Source: an uncultured Ruminiclostridium sp. (lineage in GTDB: Bacteria > Bacillota > Clostridia > Oscillospirales > Ruminococcaceae). Taken from it: a DNA stretch of 14,363 nt. The notes beneath the pieces were generated by a model that was not told the DNA's origin, ran no database searches, and saw only the letters and a program-made list of their open reading frames with translations. The DNA lies in contig CAJUFF010000064.1 in NCBI GenBank assembly GCA_910585505.1, forward strand, positions 1 through 14,363. Direction: 5' to 3'. The first letter of the stretch is position 1, and the number at the start of each line of letters is the position of its first letter. A program made the translations under genes and the position numbers. Of this stretch, positions 12,745 through 14,363 are shown in pieces.

Positions 12745-14028
12745 TTAAGAAGCTATCTCGGCGTTGTCCTTTACAAAATTAAACGCCTTTTCAACCTTGA
12801 TATCTTCGCTTAAAGCCTCGACGGAAATTATGTTCTTTACCTTTTCGACTTCCATCTTATGCTCTTCGGCGAGATCGGCGTAGTGCTTCGCGATTTCCTC
12901 TTCGGCAGCCTCTATATTTTCATACTGAGCGATTTTTTCTAAAGCCAGTCTCAGCTTGATCTGCTTGGTGGCAGCTTCTCTGAAATTGTCCCTGAACTGC
13001 TCCATTGTTGCGCCGGTATACTTAAGGTAATCCTTAACGGTAATACCTTGATATCTGTTTCTGAATTCCCAGTCGCGCACCATTTCGGTAATACGGTTTT
13101 CGTACATTACTTCGGGGATTTCGCCCTCAAGTTTATCTATAATGGAGTTGTTGAGCGAATTTTCCACTTCGTTATCCGCAGCGGCTTCGGCCTGTTCGGT
13201 GAGCTTTTTCTTGATGTCGGCTTTAAGCTCGTCCAAGGTGTCAAATTCGCTTACGTCCTTGGCAAATTCGTCGTCGAGTGGGGCTAACTCCTTGCCTTTG
13301 ATTTCATGGATAAGGCATTTGAATACCGCAGCCTTGCCTTTAAGCTCATCCGCGCTGTAATCTTCGGGGAAGGTAACGTTTACCTCAAAGGATTCGTCAA
13401 TGCTCTTTCCCGCGATCTGTTCCTCAAAGCCGGGGATAAATTGTCCGCTGCCTAAAACAAGGCTATAATTATCAGCCTTCCCGCCTTCAAAGGGAACATC
13501 ATCCACAAATCCCTCAAAATCGAATACAACCGTGTCGCCGTTCTGCGCGGGACGGTCGTCAATGTCTATTATACGGGCGTTTCTGTCCTGCATTGAAGCA
13601 AGCTGCTTGTCCACGTCTTCATCGGTAATGTTTTTAACAATTTTAGTGGCCTTTATTCCCTTATAGTCGGAAATATTCACTTCGGGCTTAGTAGTGAACA
13701 CTGCCTTGAATACTACGCCGTCCTCCTTGCTTACGGAGGACACTTCGATATTGGGCATATCAACAACGTCAAGTCCCGCTTCCTTTATAACACTGTCGAT
13801 ATTTTCTCTGTACAGAGCGTTGACGGCGTCGTCATAAAATACGCCTTCGCCGTAATGAGTCTCGATCATCTTACGGGTGGCTTTGCCTTTTCTGAATCCG
13901 GGAACGATTATGTTCTTTCTTTTTTTCAGGAATGCTTTTTCAACAGCGGCTTCAAATTCATCGACGCTGTTTTTGAATTCCACCTCCGCAGTATTTGCGG
14001 CGGTCTTGTTGTTAGAAATAATTTCCAT
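12745..14028 (-). CDS. tig: Trigger factor, ribosome-bound chaperone and prolyl isomerase
   Basis: A 427-residue trigger factor that meets nascent chains at the ribosome exit. The N-terminal ribosome-binding domain carries the signature GFRKGKATRK (44-53); the usual proline after GKx is threonine here. An FKBP-type isomerase domain spans about 155-245 (GDTVVFDFEGF, GSGQFIPGFEEQIAG, VTFPEDY), and the helical C-terminal substrate-binding domain fills 250-427. The start has GGAGG at an 8-base spacing. It heads the tig-clpP-clpX group, linking folding to proteolysis. A short AGCTT/AAGCT hairpin with a T6 run overlaps the stop, which may give partial termination before clpP. Confidence 0.98.
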   Translation of the reverse strand: MEIISNNKTAANTAEVEFKNSVDEFEAAVEKAFLKKRKNIIVPGFRKGKATRKMIETHYGEGVFYDDAVNALYRENIDSVIKEAGLDVVDMPNIEVSSVSKEDGVVFKAVFTTKPEVNISDYKGIKATKIVKNITDEDVDKQLASMQDRNARIIDIDDRPAQNGDTVVFDFEGFVDDVPFEGGKADNYSLVLGSGQFIPGFEEQIAGKSIDESFEVNVTFPEDYSADELKGKAAVFKCLIHEIKGKELAPLDDEFAKDVSEFDTLDELKADIKKKLTEQAEAAADNEVENSLNNSIIDKLEGEIPEVMYENRITEMVRDWEFRNRYQGITVKDYLKYTGATMEQFRDNFREAATKQIKLRLALEKIAQYENIEAAEEEIAKHYADLAEEHKMEVEKVKNIISVEALSEDIKVEKAFNFVKDNAEIAS

Positions 14029-14059
14029 TTAATTTTCCTCCGTTTTTGCAGTCTTTAGT

Positions 14060-14088
14060 ATTATACCATATTTTTGCAAATATTTCCA
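14060..14088 (-). promoter_or_regulatory. Promoter of tig
   Basis: On the minus strand TGGAAA (14088-14083) and TATAAT (14065-14060) with a 17-base spacer and a TGG extended -10 like that of rpsO. It lies 32 bases before the tig start, leaving a leader of about 25 bases. Confidence 0.75.
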
Positions 14089-14186
14089 GTGATTTTTCAA
14101 AATTTTTTTAAAAATTTCACAGAATTTGTTTTTTTGCGGTAAAAAAATTATTACTTATACTGTTAACCGATAAACGCCGAAATTAT

Positions 14187-14224
14187 TGCTAATCTTTGAT
14201 TAACCGTATTATTAGTATAAAGCG
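14187..14224. repeat. Intergenic repeat, type B copy 3 (left half)
   Basis: GCTAATCTTTGAT (14188-14200) followed by TATTATTAGTATA matches the left half of the copy at 7032, with the same 6-base gap between the two blocks. The right arm is not recognisable. It lies in the 335-base gene-free stretch upstream of tig; the rest of that stretch is AT-rich with no coding potential. Confidence 0.6.
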
Positions 14225-14336
14225 CGGCTAACGCAGCTTATAATATAGCAATCCAAAAATAGTTTAAACAAAATTAAAAACAGTGCAAAAAAACACAAGC
14301 CTTGGGGACGTTGCCCCCGTCCTTTGGACTCCCCTA

Positions 14337-14363
14337 CTTCCCTTTCGGAGTCCGAAAGGGAAG
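14337..14363. repeat. 27-base near-perfect palindrome at the window edge
   Basis: CTTCCCTTTCGGA (14337-14349) and TCCGAAAGGGAAG (14351-14363) form a perfect 13-bp inverted repeat around a single G. It follows a GC-rich run with GGGGACGTTGCCCC (14304-14317). The base composition differs sharply from the AT-rich surroundings, suggesting the start of a dispersed GC-rich repeat that continues beyond the window. Confidence 0.7.

Noticed and set aside
11947..13360. Antisense open frames over clpP and tig
   Set aside because: They lie opposite conserved genes and have no independent support.

Overview
The window joins an integrated mobile element (left, about 1-6795) to a conserved chromosomal housekeeping block (right, about 6795-14363). 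The tig-clpP-clpX order followed by rpsO-pnp, the sigma-A type promoters (TTGACA/TATAAT with 17-base spacers), the purine-rich ribosome binding sites and the Firmicutes-type phage lysis genes point to a Clostridia-class Firmicute, plausibly a gut Oscillospirales/Ruminococcaceae-like bacterium. The species cannot be named from the sequence alone.

Left part, plus strand, 1-2240: the end of a prophage late operon. It holds the C-terminus of a structural protein, a small coiled-coil tail-region protein, an XhlA-like membrane protein, a two-helix membrane protein, an LLH-type holin and an NlpC/P60-SH3b endolysin. The genes are tightly packed (one ATGA overlap) and closed by a strong terminator.

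Accessory part, 2241-6680: mostly minus strand. It holds an Amidoligase_2 family enzyme, two convergent small XRE regulators that share stop-codon bases inside one terminator hairpin, a two-gene cassette of an HTH-ParA fusion ATPase with a small SAP-like partner, and a ruined large serine recombinase. The recombinase has lost its catalytic serine, carries two frameshifts and is truncated. The element ends next to a tRNA-Arg(ACG) gene whose 3' end faces it, the usual layout for an island boundary, although no second copy of the tRNA end lies in the window.

Right part, all minus strand: trigger factor, ClpP and ClpX (folding and regulated proteolysis), then ribosomal protein S15 and polynucleotide phosphorylase (translation and RNA decay). 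The intergenic spaces hold a dispersed family of palindromic repeats with shared ends (ATACCAATC ... GATTGCACC) and a second repeat type (AATCTTTGA ... ATTATTTGTCT). The pnp leader has a long imperfect hairpin just before the start codon, reminiscent of the autoregulatory pnp leader known from E. coli. The most unusual items are the HTH-ParA/SAP-like cassette, the lone amidoligase whose promoter shares a GTGCATAA motif with the facing XRE promoter, the XRE gene whose well-spaced start codon reads ATA, the pnp leader hairpin and the repeat family.
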